Below, piece by piece: positions 38,034 to 46,567 of a stretch of DNA of 56,868 bases. The position numbers were made by a program, and so were the translations under genes. Numbering within the stretch: position 1 is the first letter of the stretch; each line of letters opens with the position of its first letter. The notes beneath the pieces were generated by a model. It had not been told where the DNA came from, made no database searches, and saw only the letters and a list, made by a program, of their open reading frames with translations. The DNA is from Syntrophomonas palmitatica JCM 14374 (GTDB lineage Bacteria > Bacillota > Syntrophomonadia > Syntrophomonadales > Syntrophomonadaceae): positions 1 to 56,868 of the forward strand of contig NZ_BBCE01000020.1 in NCBI RefSeq assembly GCF_001311885.1, in the 5' to 3' direction.

Positions 38034-38790
38034 ATGAGGCTGAAAGGGAAAGTGGCACTGGTTACAGGAGGCGGTACGGGAATCGGGCAGAGCGCAGCCA
38101 TAGCTATGGCGCGGGAAGCGCGCGGGTGATGGTGAGCGGGCGCAGACCCGAACCCCTGGCGGAGACGGTGGAGCAGATAAAAAAGCCGGCGGGGAAGCCC
38201 TGGCGTGTCCCGCTGATGTAACCCTTCGCACCGACATAGAGAAAATGTGCGCTATGCTCAAAGAAGAATGGGGAAGGCTCGATATTCTGGTCAACAATGC
38301 CGGCTCCGGTATGCGCAAACCGTTTTTGGAAATCACTATGGAGGAATTTGACTACATATACCGTATTGACCTGCGCAGTGTTTTTGAAGTGTCACAGGTT
38401 ATGGTTCCTTTAATGCTGGAAAACGATGGGGGCAGTATCATTAATGTGGCTTCCATACTCGGAGTCCTGGGAAGTCGGGGTTCAAGCACTTATTGCGCTA
38501 TGAAAGGCGGGGTTGTCAATCTTACCCGCGCTCTGGCCCACGAATTGGGTCCGCAGATAAGGGTGAACTGCCTGTGCCCTTCGCATATAATCACCCCTAT
38601 GATGCAGTGGGAAATTGACCGCCTGCAAGCCGCTGGCAAGATGGACAAATTAAACAAGCTCTTCCCCATGAAGCGGGTAGGTTATCCTGAAGATATGGAC
38701 GGCAGTGTGGTTTTCTTCGCCAGCGATGAATCCAGGTGGCTGACGGGTAATATATTCATGGTCGATGGGGGACTGTCCTGTTACGTGTAA
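38034..38790 (+). CDS. Short-chain dehydrogenase/reductase (two frameshifts)
   Basis: This is a FabG-like SDR. LKGKVALVTGGGTGIGQSAA binds NAD(P); later are DILVNNAGSGMRKPF, INVASILGVLG with the Ser, and TYCAMKGGVVNLTRALA with Y-x-x-x-K. Two one-base losses (near 38118 and in the A-run 38179-38184) interrupt it; restoring them gives AREGARVMVSGRRPEPLAET and IKKAGGEALACPADVT. The intact length is about 252. ATG 38034 has a GGGGGAATG-type site. The substrate is unknown. Confidence 0.88.
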
Positions 38791-38798
38791 AATCTCGG

Positions 38799-38840
38799 CC
38801 GGGGGATATTCTTTTAGGTTTAATTAAGAACGTCCCCCGG
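38799..38840. other. Long-loop inverted repeat after the SDR
   Basis: CCGGGGGA (38799-38806) and TCCCCCGG (38833-38840) can pair across a 26-base loop. There is no T-run, so it is not a standard terminator. Function unknown. Confidence 0.4.
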
Positions 38841-38910
38841 TTATAATATCTGCAGGATATTTAAATGTTTGTAATATCTGACTGCTAGAAATCATAATCA
38901 GGAGGATTAT

Positions 38911-39534
38911 ATGATCGAGCTGGCCAGGTCGTGGTGGGAGCAGAATTACCCGGTTAGAGTCCGGGAAAATGTCAGCGGGATAATTAATAGATTTGTAGGT
39001 TATTGTTTCTTTTCCGCCGGTTGGATTAATACCGGCGACATACCGGCAGAGGTTGAGAATTGCGTAATAGTGTTCGCTCCTCATACCAGTAATATTGATT
39101 TTGTGCTGGGTGTTGCCACATTTATTATCAGGGGTATCAGGGTCAGGATTTTAATCAAAGATGACTGGTTCTTTTTCCCGTTCGGACCCATTCTGAAATC
39201 GCTGGGCGGAGTACCTGTCGCCAGGGACAAATCACAAAACTTCGTGGATTATATGGCTTGTTTGCTGACCAGAGAAAGAGATATGCGCATCATAGTATGT
39301 CCGGAAGGAACCCGCAAAGCCGTTACCCAATGGAAAACCGGATTCTACTATGCGGCCCTCAAAGCCGGAGTTCCGCTGGTTCTAACCTCGCTGGATTACA
39401 GGAAGAAGATTGCCCGCATCGGAAACACCTTTTATCCCACCGGAGACTATGTCGCTGATATGACCCCGGTACAGGATTTCTACCGCGACGTTCACCCGCG
39501 CCATCCCGAAGGTTTTAACCCTAACATAATGTAA
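38911..39534 (+). CDS. PlsC-like acyltransferase
   Basis: The 207 residues hold the glycerolipid acyltransferase motifs: APHTSNIDFVLG as H-x4-D (about residue 57), GGVPVARDKS, and IIVCPEGTRKAV as the E-G-T-R block. Such enzymes acylate lysophosphatidate or related lipids at the membrane. It is shorter than typical PlsC and begins with an Arg/Trp-rich region; no clear membrane helix beyond a hydrophobic stretch at 30-45. ATG 38911 has AGGAGG. It is a single gene with a strong terminator. Confidence 0.85.
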   Translation: MIELARSWWEQNYPVRVRENVSGIINRFVGYCFFSAGWINTGDIPAEVENCVIVFAPHTSNIDFVLGVATFIIRGIRVRILIKDDWFFFPFGPILKSLGGVPVARDKSQNFVDYMACLLTRERDMRIIVCPEGTRKAVTQWKTGFYYAALKAGVPLVLTSLDYRKKIARIGNTFYPTGDYVADMTPVQDFYRDVHPRHPEGFNPNIM

Positions 39535-39581
39535 ACACATATCTGGGGGAATGTAACTACGGCGTAATATCCTTGTTATCC

Positions 39582-39618
39582 TGAGAGAGGCCCAATCTTA
39601 AATTGGACCTCTCTTTTT
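39582..39618 (+). terminator. Intrinsic terminator after the PlsC-like gene
   Basis: AGAGAGG.CCAAT pairs with ATTGG.CCTCTCT around a short loop and is followed by TTTTTC. It isolates the CRISPR locus from the genes before it. Confidence 0.9.
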
Positions 39619-39765
39619 CATTTTTATTGAGGCCTTGATGACCTTTCTGATTTAATTTCCAAGGAAAATTATACCGATTTATTGATTAACCTGGGAGGAA
39701 ATGTCTGCTTAAATGTCGAAATGACTGTTAATTCCATTTAGGGGAAAATAGAAAAAATAAGGAAT

Positions 39766-39802
39766 ATGACAGATACTTGTCATCTAATAAAAATAATATA
39801 AT
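39766..39802 (+). promoter_or_regulatory. Candidate promoter/operator of the cas operon
   Basis: ATGACAGATACTTGTCAT (39766-39783) is a perfect 6+6 dyad, and a consensus TATAAT lies at 39797-39802. TTGTCA in the dyad is only 14 bases from it, so the -35 is uncertain. A dyad this close to the -10 could be an operator. The 39535-39893 gap otherwise has only the terminator and an open stretch without a start codon. Confidence 0.4.
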
Positions 39803-39879
39803 TTTAGCTTTGATTATATCTGGTTACAGCACGAGCTGGAATAAATGAAGGCGGAACATCTCTTGGGGGAGGGGCGTTT

Positions 39880-42341
39880 ATGTAAGAAGCACTTTGATCG
39901 GCTATAATCCACAGGAAAGGGATGAGAAATTGCACAATAAGGCAATGCAGGTTACGATGGCTGGAATCTTACACGATTTCGGCAAAGTATTGCATCGGGG
40001 TGACCAGATTGACGGTCGTGCTCACAGTGTTTCGGGCCGGGACTGGATTGAGAAATATACTGATAATCAAGAGATTCTGGACTGTATCCGCTATCACCAT
40101 CATCAGGATTTAGACAGAGCAGGCTTGAATCCAGACCATCCTGCCTATGCCGTATATATTGCTGACAATATTGCCTCCGGGCTTGACCGGCGGGAGATTG
40201 AAGGTGAAGGTTTAAAAGGTTTTGATAAAAACCGCCCCCAGGAGTCTATTTACAACCTCCTGAATAATAATATCGGGAAAGCAGCTTATCAGGCTGCGGC
40301 AATTATTGAAAACATAAATTATCCTCAGGATTTTACGGACTATAATCCCGCATCTGATTACAATAAAATTATTTTTGGCTTAAGCGAGGGACTTCAGGGT
40401 ATAGATTTTAAGGCTGGATATGTCAATTCTTTATTAGAACTTGCAGAAGCTTACCTGTCATATGTTCCGTCATCCACTTATCTGGGAGAAGTTGCTGACA
40501 TATCTCTGTTTGACCATTCAAAACTGACCGCAGCTCTGGCAGCCTGCATTGTTCTTTATTTGGAGAGCCAGGGTAGGAATGATTACCGGCTGGAATTATT
40601 TCAAGAGCGGCATAATTTCTACAGGGAAAAGGCCTTTTGCTTGTTCTCCTGTGATATCTCCGGCATTCAGCAGTTCATTTACACTATCTCATCTAAGGGA
40701 GCCTTGAAGGGATTGCGTTCGCGGTCATTTTACCTGGAACTACTGCTGGAAAACCTGGCTGATGAGATAGTTGCCGAGTGCGGACTCTATCGTTGTAATC
40801 TCATTTATTCCGGCGGCGGACATGCCTATATATTGCTGCCCAATACCGATGAAGCCAGAGATAAGGCGGTTTCAACCATTAAAAACACCAATCTCAGGTT
40901 GCTGGATTCATTTGGAACCCAGCTTTTTGTAGGCTACGGACTGCAAGAATGCTGCGGCAATGAACTCATGAGCAAGACGGAAGATCCTGAGGATTACAGC
41001 AACATTTTCTGCAGTCTGGCCTCTCAGGTAATGGAACGCAAATTAAGGCGTTATTCAGCAGCAGAACTGCGCCTGTTAAACAGAAACGCTCCGGACCGGG
41101 ACGGGCGCGAATGCAAGGTTTGCGGAGTGTCCAGTGAGCTTGTGGAGAGAGATGATGGCACAGTATGCCGATTTTGTTCTGCCTTCACCGAAACCTCGCG
41201 TATGCTGATTAAAAAAGATTCCGTATTTGTGGTTGCTAAGGAGGAGCAAAAAGGCACATCGTGGCCGCTTTTTTCCAGCCGGGGTGAAAACCAGTATTTT
41301 TACGCCTTGCCGGAAGAATCGGTAAAGGAACTTTTGGCAAGCCATCCCGATAAGATAGTACGGGTCTACAGCAAGAATACATATAGAACTGGTTTGAATT
41401 TGGCCACCCGCTTGTGGCTGGGGGACTACGCAGCTGTCAATAATGAAGGCGATATGAAAACCTTTGCTGAACTGGCGCAAAGTTCAGAAGGTATTAAACG
41501 GATCGGGGTTCTGCGGGCCGATGTTGATAATATGGGCGCTGCATTTGTCAGCGGTTTTGTGCGGCAGCAGGCAAATAAAGACCGATATCGTTATCTTACC
41601 TTATCCCGTACCGCAACCCTGTCACGAAGCTTATCCATATTTTTCAAGTATTATCTTAATGGAATACTAACTAATGGAAAAGCTGGATTATTAGCTCCCG
41701 CAGGTAAGCGCAATATTGTCGTGGTATATGCTGGCGGTGACGATTTGTTCTTGGTGGGTGCCTGGAACGAAGTGCTGGCAGCAGCCCTGGACATCCGCCG
41801 GGCCTTTGACAGCTATACCGGTCATACACTAACCATGTCAGCCGGACTTGCCATATTTGAACCCACCTATCCTATAGCTCGTATGGCAGCTGAGACTGCT
41901 GCTTTGGAAGATGCGGCCAAAAAACACAAGCATCCTGGCGGGGAGAAAGATGCTATTTCGCTTTTTGGGCTGGAGATGGTTCAAGGAGAACTGCAGGCCA
42001 GGCATACTTATAATTGGGATAGCTTTGAAAAGCAGGTACTGGGAGAAAAATACAGGCTTATAAATGAACTGTTTTCTATTAATGGCGACTACGGTAACAC
42101 CTTTTTATACAACATCATTGAGCTGCTGCGGCAGGCTGAATATGACTCCATCAATATAGCCCGTTTGGCCTATCTCCTGTCCAGGAGGGAACCGAAAAAG
42201 GGTTCACCGGAAACATTAAAGCACAGCTATAGCAATTTTGCCCGGACAGTTTATAGCTGGGCCATGAATCCGGAAGACCGGAACCAATTGATTACAGCTA
42301 TCCTGATATACGTTTACTATAAACGCGAGGAAAAGGAGTGA
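39880..42341 (+). CDS. cas10: Type III-A effector subunit Cas10/Csm1
   Basis: Cas10 is the signature subunit of the Csm complex. It has an N-terminal HD nuclease motif (ILHDFGKVLHRG, residues 27-28 counted from the TTG at 39894), a zinc region (CKVCG and CRFCS near 405-430) and a second palm domain with the intact cyclase motif YAGGDDLFLVG (GGDD 614-617). It should therefore cut ssDNA and make cyclic oligoadenylates. The continuous frame starts at TTG 39894, but ATG 39880 has a far better GGGGGAGGGG site and reads MVRSTLIGYN if one G lost near 39883 is restored. Length is about 815-820. Confidence 0.96.
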
Positions 42342-42348
42342 ATAAATT

Positions 42349-42819
42349 GTGAGTATGGAGGAAGCTTTCAGAAAAGCAGGTTACAAAGTGGAAAAGACGG
42401 AACAGAAGTCATCGCAATCTCTGCCGTCCCAGGGGAAGTTTCAGCTGCAGCAAAATTATACCGTTCAGGCTGAACAGGTGATTCTGGATTTAAAGACCGC
42501 AATGGGAAGAGATTATCAAAACTTTACCACCAGTAAGATCAGGAATATCCTGGCCAGGGTGAGCGAGATTTATAATGATGTTCTGGCTGAATACAGCGAA
42601 ACTTTAGATCTGGAAATACAGAGCCGCATTGAATACCTGAAAGTTCGCCTTGTATATGAATGTGGACGCGAACCCAGGGTAATTAAGCCGTTCGTAGATA
42701 AAGCCGGATTACTGCAGCTTTTAAACGGAATCGGCGCCAGCCGTCAGAATTTTATTAACTTTGCCCGCTACATGGAAGCTCTGGTAGCCTACCACCGTTT
42801 CCATGGAGGCCGCGATTAG
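42349..42819 (+). CDS. csm2: Csm2, small subunit of the Csm complex
   Basis: The 156-residue, mostly helical protein has FTTSKIRNILARVSEIYNDV and LVYECGREPRVIKPFVDKAG, standard Csm2 segments. A Gln/Ser-rich N-terminal tail (about 1-40) extends it. GTG 42349 has an AAAGGAGTG site. Csm2 stacks along the crRNA. It follows cas10 by 7 bases. Confidence 0.9.
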   Translation: MSMEEAFRKAGYKVEKTEQKSSQSLPSQGKFQLQQNYTVQAEQVILDLKTAMGRDYQNFTTSKIRNILARVSEIYNDVLAEYSETLDLEIQSRIEYLKVRLVYECGREPRVIKPFVDKAGLLQLLNGIGASRQNFINFARYMEALVAYHRFHGGRD

Positions 42820-42835
42820 ACGGGGGGAAGATAAA

Positions 42836-43531
42836 ATGTATGGAAAGATAGTTATCAAATGTAAATTAACACTTCTAACCGGTTTGCATATCGGAGGTTC
42901 ATCTGCTTTTTCAGCTATAGGAGCGGTGGACAGCCCGGTTGTCAGGGACAGCCTGACCGGTGAACCTATGCTGCCTGGTTCCAGTCTTAAAGGCAAAATG
43001 CGCAGCCTGCTGGCCAAAGCCATGAAGAATCATTATCTAACCCAGGAATGTGCTGATGATCCGGATACATTGAAACGCTTATTTGGCTCGGCTGGAGACC
43101 AGCGCAGACAAGAAAACCCCAAGCCAGCTCGCCTGCAGTTTGCTGATGCCTTCCTTATCAATGCTGATGTTCTTAAAAAGCGCAGCGGCTTGACCGAAGT
43201 GAAATTTGAAAACAACATCTCACGATTAACCGGCGTTGCCAATCCCCGGCAGATTGAAAGAGTGGTTAGGGGTGCGGAATTTGCTGTTAACATGGTTTAT
43301 GACTTGGAGGAAGCTGGCGAAATCAAGGCCGATTTTGATAATATTGCCCGGGCTTTAAAACTGGTATCGATGGATTACCTGGGCGGACATGGCTCACGCG
43401 GTTATGGAAAAGTGGCATTTTCTGATTTTGAGCTGCAGGTAAAAGACGGAGAATGTCCCGAGGATGTCAATCTGCTCTTAACAATGTTAAAGGAAGTGGA
43501 GGCCTATGGACTACTTGCTGTACAGGCTTAG
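42836..43531 (+). CDS. csm3: Csm3, RNA-cleaving backbone subunit (RAMP)
   Basis: This RAMP protein forms the crRNA backbone and cuts target RNA at 6-nt steps. LLTGLHIGGSS, the putative catalytic Asp in IGAVDSPVVRD, and MLPGSSLKGKMRSLLAKAM are family hallmarks, as is GGHGSRGYGKVAF at the C-terminus. ATG 42836 with GGGGGGAAG is better than an upstream in-frame codon. The 231 residues overlap csm4 by 26 bases. Confidence 0.95.
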   Translation: MYGKIVIKCKLTLLTGLHIGGSSAFSAIGAVDSPVVRDSLTGEPMLPGSSLKGKMRSLLAKAMKNHYLTQECADDPDTLKRLFGSAGDQRRQENPKPARLQFADAFLINADVLKKRSGLTEVKFENNISRLTGVANPRQIERVVRGAEFAVNMVYDLEEAGEIKADFDNIARALKLVSMDYLGGHGSRGYGKVAFSDFELQVKDGECPEDVNLLLTMLKEVEAYGLLAVQA

Positions 43532-44447
43532 ATTTTCTACTGCGCTGCATATCGGCAAAGGATCAGGAGGAGCTTCTCTCGATGACGGGCAGATGAATAT
43601 TCATGCGGACACGCTTTTTTCCGCACTTTGCTGTGAGTGTGCTCCAGGAAATAACCTGACTGAACTGGTTAATTATTTTAATGAAGGAATAATGACCATA
43701 TCGGATGCCCTGCCTTTTGCAGGAGAGGAGATATTTCTGCCCAAACCGGTTTTATTTATCGGCCATAAAAAGAGGGAGGGAGATGCGGGCCTGAAAAAGC
43801 GCCTGAAGGCAATAGAATACATTCCATTGTCTTTGTTTAACGAATACCTGCAAGGCTTACAAAAAGCTATGCCAAATTTGGAAAACCTTCAATATACCTT
43901 CGGTCAATTAACAACCATTAGCCGTGTGGCCATAAAGGGTAACAGTCCGCCTTTGCCCTATCATGTGGCTGCCTGGAATTTCGCTCCGGGCTGCGGGCTC
44001 TATCTTATATTACGTTATGAAGGGATCAATGCGCGGGAGAGGTTCACGAACCTTTTGGCCAGGCTTGGTATTTCGGGGATAGGCGGCAAACAATCTTCAG
44101 GTTGGGGCAAATTCGAGATTAATACCAGTCCGGTACCTGCAGAGTTACTAAAACTATTGGAGGATGATCAAGCGAGGTACCAGATGCTTTTGGGGACCGC
44201 TTTGCCCGAAGACGAAGAACTGGAGCGAATTTTAGAAAATGGCTGGCATACTCTGGTCCGGAGAGGCGGATTCATTCGCTCCGCTGCGTATGCCCCCGGA
44301 CAGATGAAAAAACGCAGCTTGTATATGCTGGGGCCGGGTTCTTGCCTGGCTGAACGGTTCCCCGGGGGTATGTATGATCTCTCCGATCATGGCGCACATC
44401 CGGTATGGCGCTGTGGAAAATCACTTTTTGTGGGGGTTAATGTATGA
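43506..44447 (+). CDS. csm4: Csm4, crRNA 5'-handle-binding RAMP
   Basis: The 313 residues start LLYRLRFSTALHIGKGSGGA and contain TLFSALCCEC and the glycine-rich GISGIGGKQSSGWGKFEI. Csm4 caps the crRNA 5' end next to Cas10. It overlaps csm3 and csm5, so the genes are translationally coupled. Confidence 0.94.
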   Translation: MDYLLYRLRFSTALHIGKGSGGASLDDGQMNIHADTLFSALCCECAPGNNLTELVNYFNEGIMTISDALPFAGEEIFLPKPVLFIGHKKREGDAGLKKRLKAIEYIPLSLFNEYLQGLQKAMPNLENLQYTFGQLTTISRVAIKGNSPPLPYHVAAWNFAPGCGLYLILRYEGINARERFTNLLARLGISGIGGKQSSGWGKFEINTSPVPAELLKLLEDDQARYQMLLGTALPEDEELERILENGWHTLVRRGGFIRSAAYAPGQMKKRSLYMLGPGSCLAERFPGGMYDLSDHGAHPVWRCGKSLFVGVNV

Positions 44448-45580
44448 GATACGGACACCTGGAAACCCATCATCTTACCTTGCGTACCCTGGCCCCGGTA
44501 TTTATCGGTTCCGGCGAACGTCTGCACAAGAAGGAATATATCTTTGATAGCCGCCAAGGCCGCATTTATTTCCCTGATTTTCCTCGTCTGGTAGAATTCT
44601 TAAAAAGCCGGGGCTTGCTGGCAAAATATGAGCAGTTTTTGCTCCAGCCACGCCAGAATGATTTTAAAACATTTTTGCATGAAAATGAGGTAGGCGAAAA
44701 AGATTATTCAGTATTTGTTAATTACTGCATAGATGCGGGTGAAGCCGCCCGGACTGTAAATTTCCAGGAAGTACTGACTTTTATCAAGGATGGCAGCGGG
44801 TATCCTTATATACCTGGTTCCAGCCTCAAAGGCGCCATTCGAACCGCTCTGGCCGCCTGGCTGATGAAGACGGGCAGTTGGGAACGGGAAAAACGAGACA
44901 TAGAATCAGCCGAAGCACCGCGGCAAATAAGGTATTATCTGTCCAATGAAAACAGCAGGCTGGAGAAGACAGTATTTTGCCGCCTGGGTATACAGGACCC
45001 CCGTGACGGGAAACCGGTATCCGGTCCAGTTAATGATTTTATGCAGGCCATTCGCATTAGTGACAGTGCTCCGGTGAATTTTAATTTTCTTACCTTGACC
45101 GGAAAATACGACCGCAAACCGGATGGAACCGTTAACCCCCTGCCGATTTTCCGGGAGTGTCTAATCCCCGGAACGGAGGTCAATTTTACTATGACCCTGG
45201 ACGTAACGATGCTGGCCAGAGTTGGCCTGAATATTGAGAGGATTGAAACCGCCCTGCATGAATTTGCCGATGCACATTATGCCAACTTTGAACAGCACTT
45301 TTATGAACTGCCCAATGATGCTGAGGTCTCTGCCAACCGGGGAGTTGACATCATCCTGGGGGGCGGTGCAGGCTACGTTTCCAAAACCTTAACCTATAAT
45401 CTTTACTCCCGGCACGAACAAGCCTTGCCGCTTGTCTCTAAAATCATGCTGAAACAATTTCCCAAGCATGGTCACCACCGGGATGTTAAAGAACATCATG
45501 TCTCACCGCATATTCTTAAGACTACCCTATATAAAGATGAATACTATCAAATGGGCCGTTGTGAACTGGTATTTGACTAA
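44444..45580 (+). CDS. csm5: Csm5, crRNA 3'-end RAMP
   Basis: The 378 residues contain LAPVFIGSGERLHKKEYIFD and YIPGSSLKGAIRTALAAWL, both Csm5 signatures. It has a long C-terminal region with GGGAGYVSKTL. Csm5 closes the 3' end of the complex and recruits trimming nucleases. ATGA overlap with csm4. Confidence 0.94.
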   Translation: MRYGHLETHHLTLRTLAPVFIGSGERLHKKEYIFDSRQGRIYFPDFPRLVEFLKSRGLLAKYEQFLLQPRQNDFKTFLHENEVGEKDYSVFVNYCIDAGEAARTVNFQEVLTFIKDGSGYPYIPGSSLKGAIRTALAAWLMKTGSWEREKRDIESAEAPRQIRYYLSNENSRLEKTVFCRLGIQDPRDGKPVSGPVNDFMQAIRISDSAPVNFNFLTLTGKYDRKPDGTVNPLPIFRECLIPGTEVNFTMTLDVTMLARVGLNIERIETALHEFADAHYANFEQHFYELPNDAEVSANRGVDIILGGGAGYVSKTLTYNLYSRHEQALPLVSKIMLKQFPKHGHHRDVKEHHVSPHILKTTLYKDEYYQMGRCELVFD

Positions 45581-45605
45581 ACTGGCCTGTTATGAGGAGT
45601 AGAAA

Positions 45606-46352
45606 ATGCTGCAAAAAATTATTATTCAATGTAAATATGAAGGAGATCAACGGGCCAGCTACAACTGGGGTTCGCTTTTTCATGGGTTTTTAATGCGGGT
45701 TCTTCCTGCTGAAACAGCGGCTTTACTTCACGAAAGCGTTTTACGTCCTTTTTCCCAGTATGTTCGGCCTCTTGGTACGCAGCAGCTTGCCTGGAACATA
45801 GGTCTGTGGGATGCAGATATAGCAGAGTGCATTGTGCAGGCAGTTATGCCGCTTTCACGGATAGAACTGGAGCAAAAAGGAATAATCCTGGAAGTCTGCG
45901 GAGTGCAAAGAATAACTCTGACTGAAACAGAATATTTTAACCGATTTTTTATGTGCCAGAATCCCTGCCGCCGTTACGAAATAGAGTTTTTAACGCCGTG
46001 TACACACAAACAGAATGGCAACTATGCTTTGTTTCCCAGTTTGGAACTAATAGTCGGCAGCTTGAGCAGGCGTTATAGCGCGTTTGTTCAGGATATATCC
46101 CTGGATGATTCGAATGTTATGCAGGAAGCGGCTAATCATATGCGCATTGTAAGGTATTCGCTTCGTTCAGCTGTTTATTACCTGGATAACACCAAAATAA
46201 CCGGTTATACAGGCAAGATAACCCTGGTGCTAAATGGGCCGGAACAGCTTGCTCGTCTTAGCGGAGCCTTGTTGTCATTTGCTGAATACAGCGGCCTGGG
46301 GATTAAGACTGCCCTGGGAATGGGGGGGGTGAGAGTAAACCAGGTATCATAA
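45606..46352 (+). CDS. cas6: Cas6 crRNA-processing endoribonuclease
   Basis: The 248-residue RAMP-type Cas6 ends with the glycine-rich GLGIKTALGMGGVRV. The N-terminal segment SYNWGSLFHGFLMRVLP fits the longer PF10040-type Cas6. It would cut the pre-crRNA in the repeat before ACGGAAAC to leave an 8-nt handle. ATG 45606 has GAGGAG. It immediately precedes the leader and array. Confidence 0.92.
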   Translation: MLQKIIIQCKYEGDQRASYNWGSLFHGFLMRVLPAETAALLHESVLRPFSQYVRPLGTQQLAWNIGLWDADIAECIVQAVMPLSRIELEQKGIILEVCGVQRITLTETEYFNRFFMCQNPCRRYEIEFLTPCTHKQNGNYALFPSLELIVGSLSRRYSAFVQDISLDDSNVMQEAANHMRIVRYSLRSAVYYLDNTKITGYTGKITLVLNGPEQLARLSGALLSFAEYSGLGIKTALGMGGVRVNQVS

Positions 46353-46567
46353 AATTTTGTGCGTTAGAGATAATTAAACCGCTATGGCTTTAATATGTTA
46401 TGAATGACCGCCGCCGAGAGCAAAAAGAAGAAAAACGAAGAAAATTGAAGGTATTATACAATGGGGAAATAATAGCCTTGAACAATATGGATAAAAATGG
46501 CAAAAACATTTTTAGCGCCGCAAAGTATATTTTTAGAGCTGCTGTCATGAGGGTTTGCGAAGACAGG
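46353..46567 (+). promoter_or_regulatory. CRISPR leader
   Basis: A 215-base AT-rich segment with A-tracts lies between cas6 and the first repeat. The last repeat at the other end is degenerate, so this is the leader side and new spacers enter here. A 57-codon open frame (46400-46573) crosses it without a ribosome-binding site. Confidence 0.7.

Noticed and set aside
39631..39741. Stop-free stretch reading GLDDLSDLISKENYTDLL and ending in TAG
   Set aside because: It starts right after a stop with no start codon or ribosome-binding site. It may be a gene remnant but cannot be supported.
46353..46567. Possible second promoter or regulator site in the CRISPR leader
   Set aside because: AT-rich sequence gives many weak -10 matches and none has a convincing -35.
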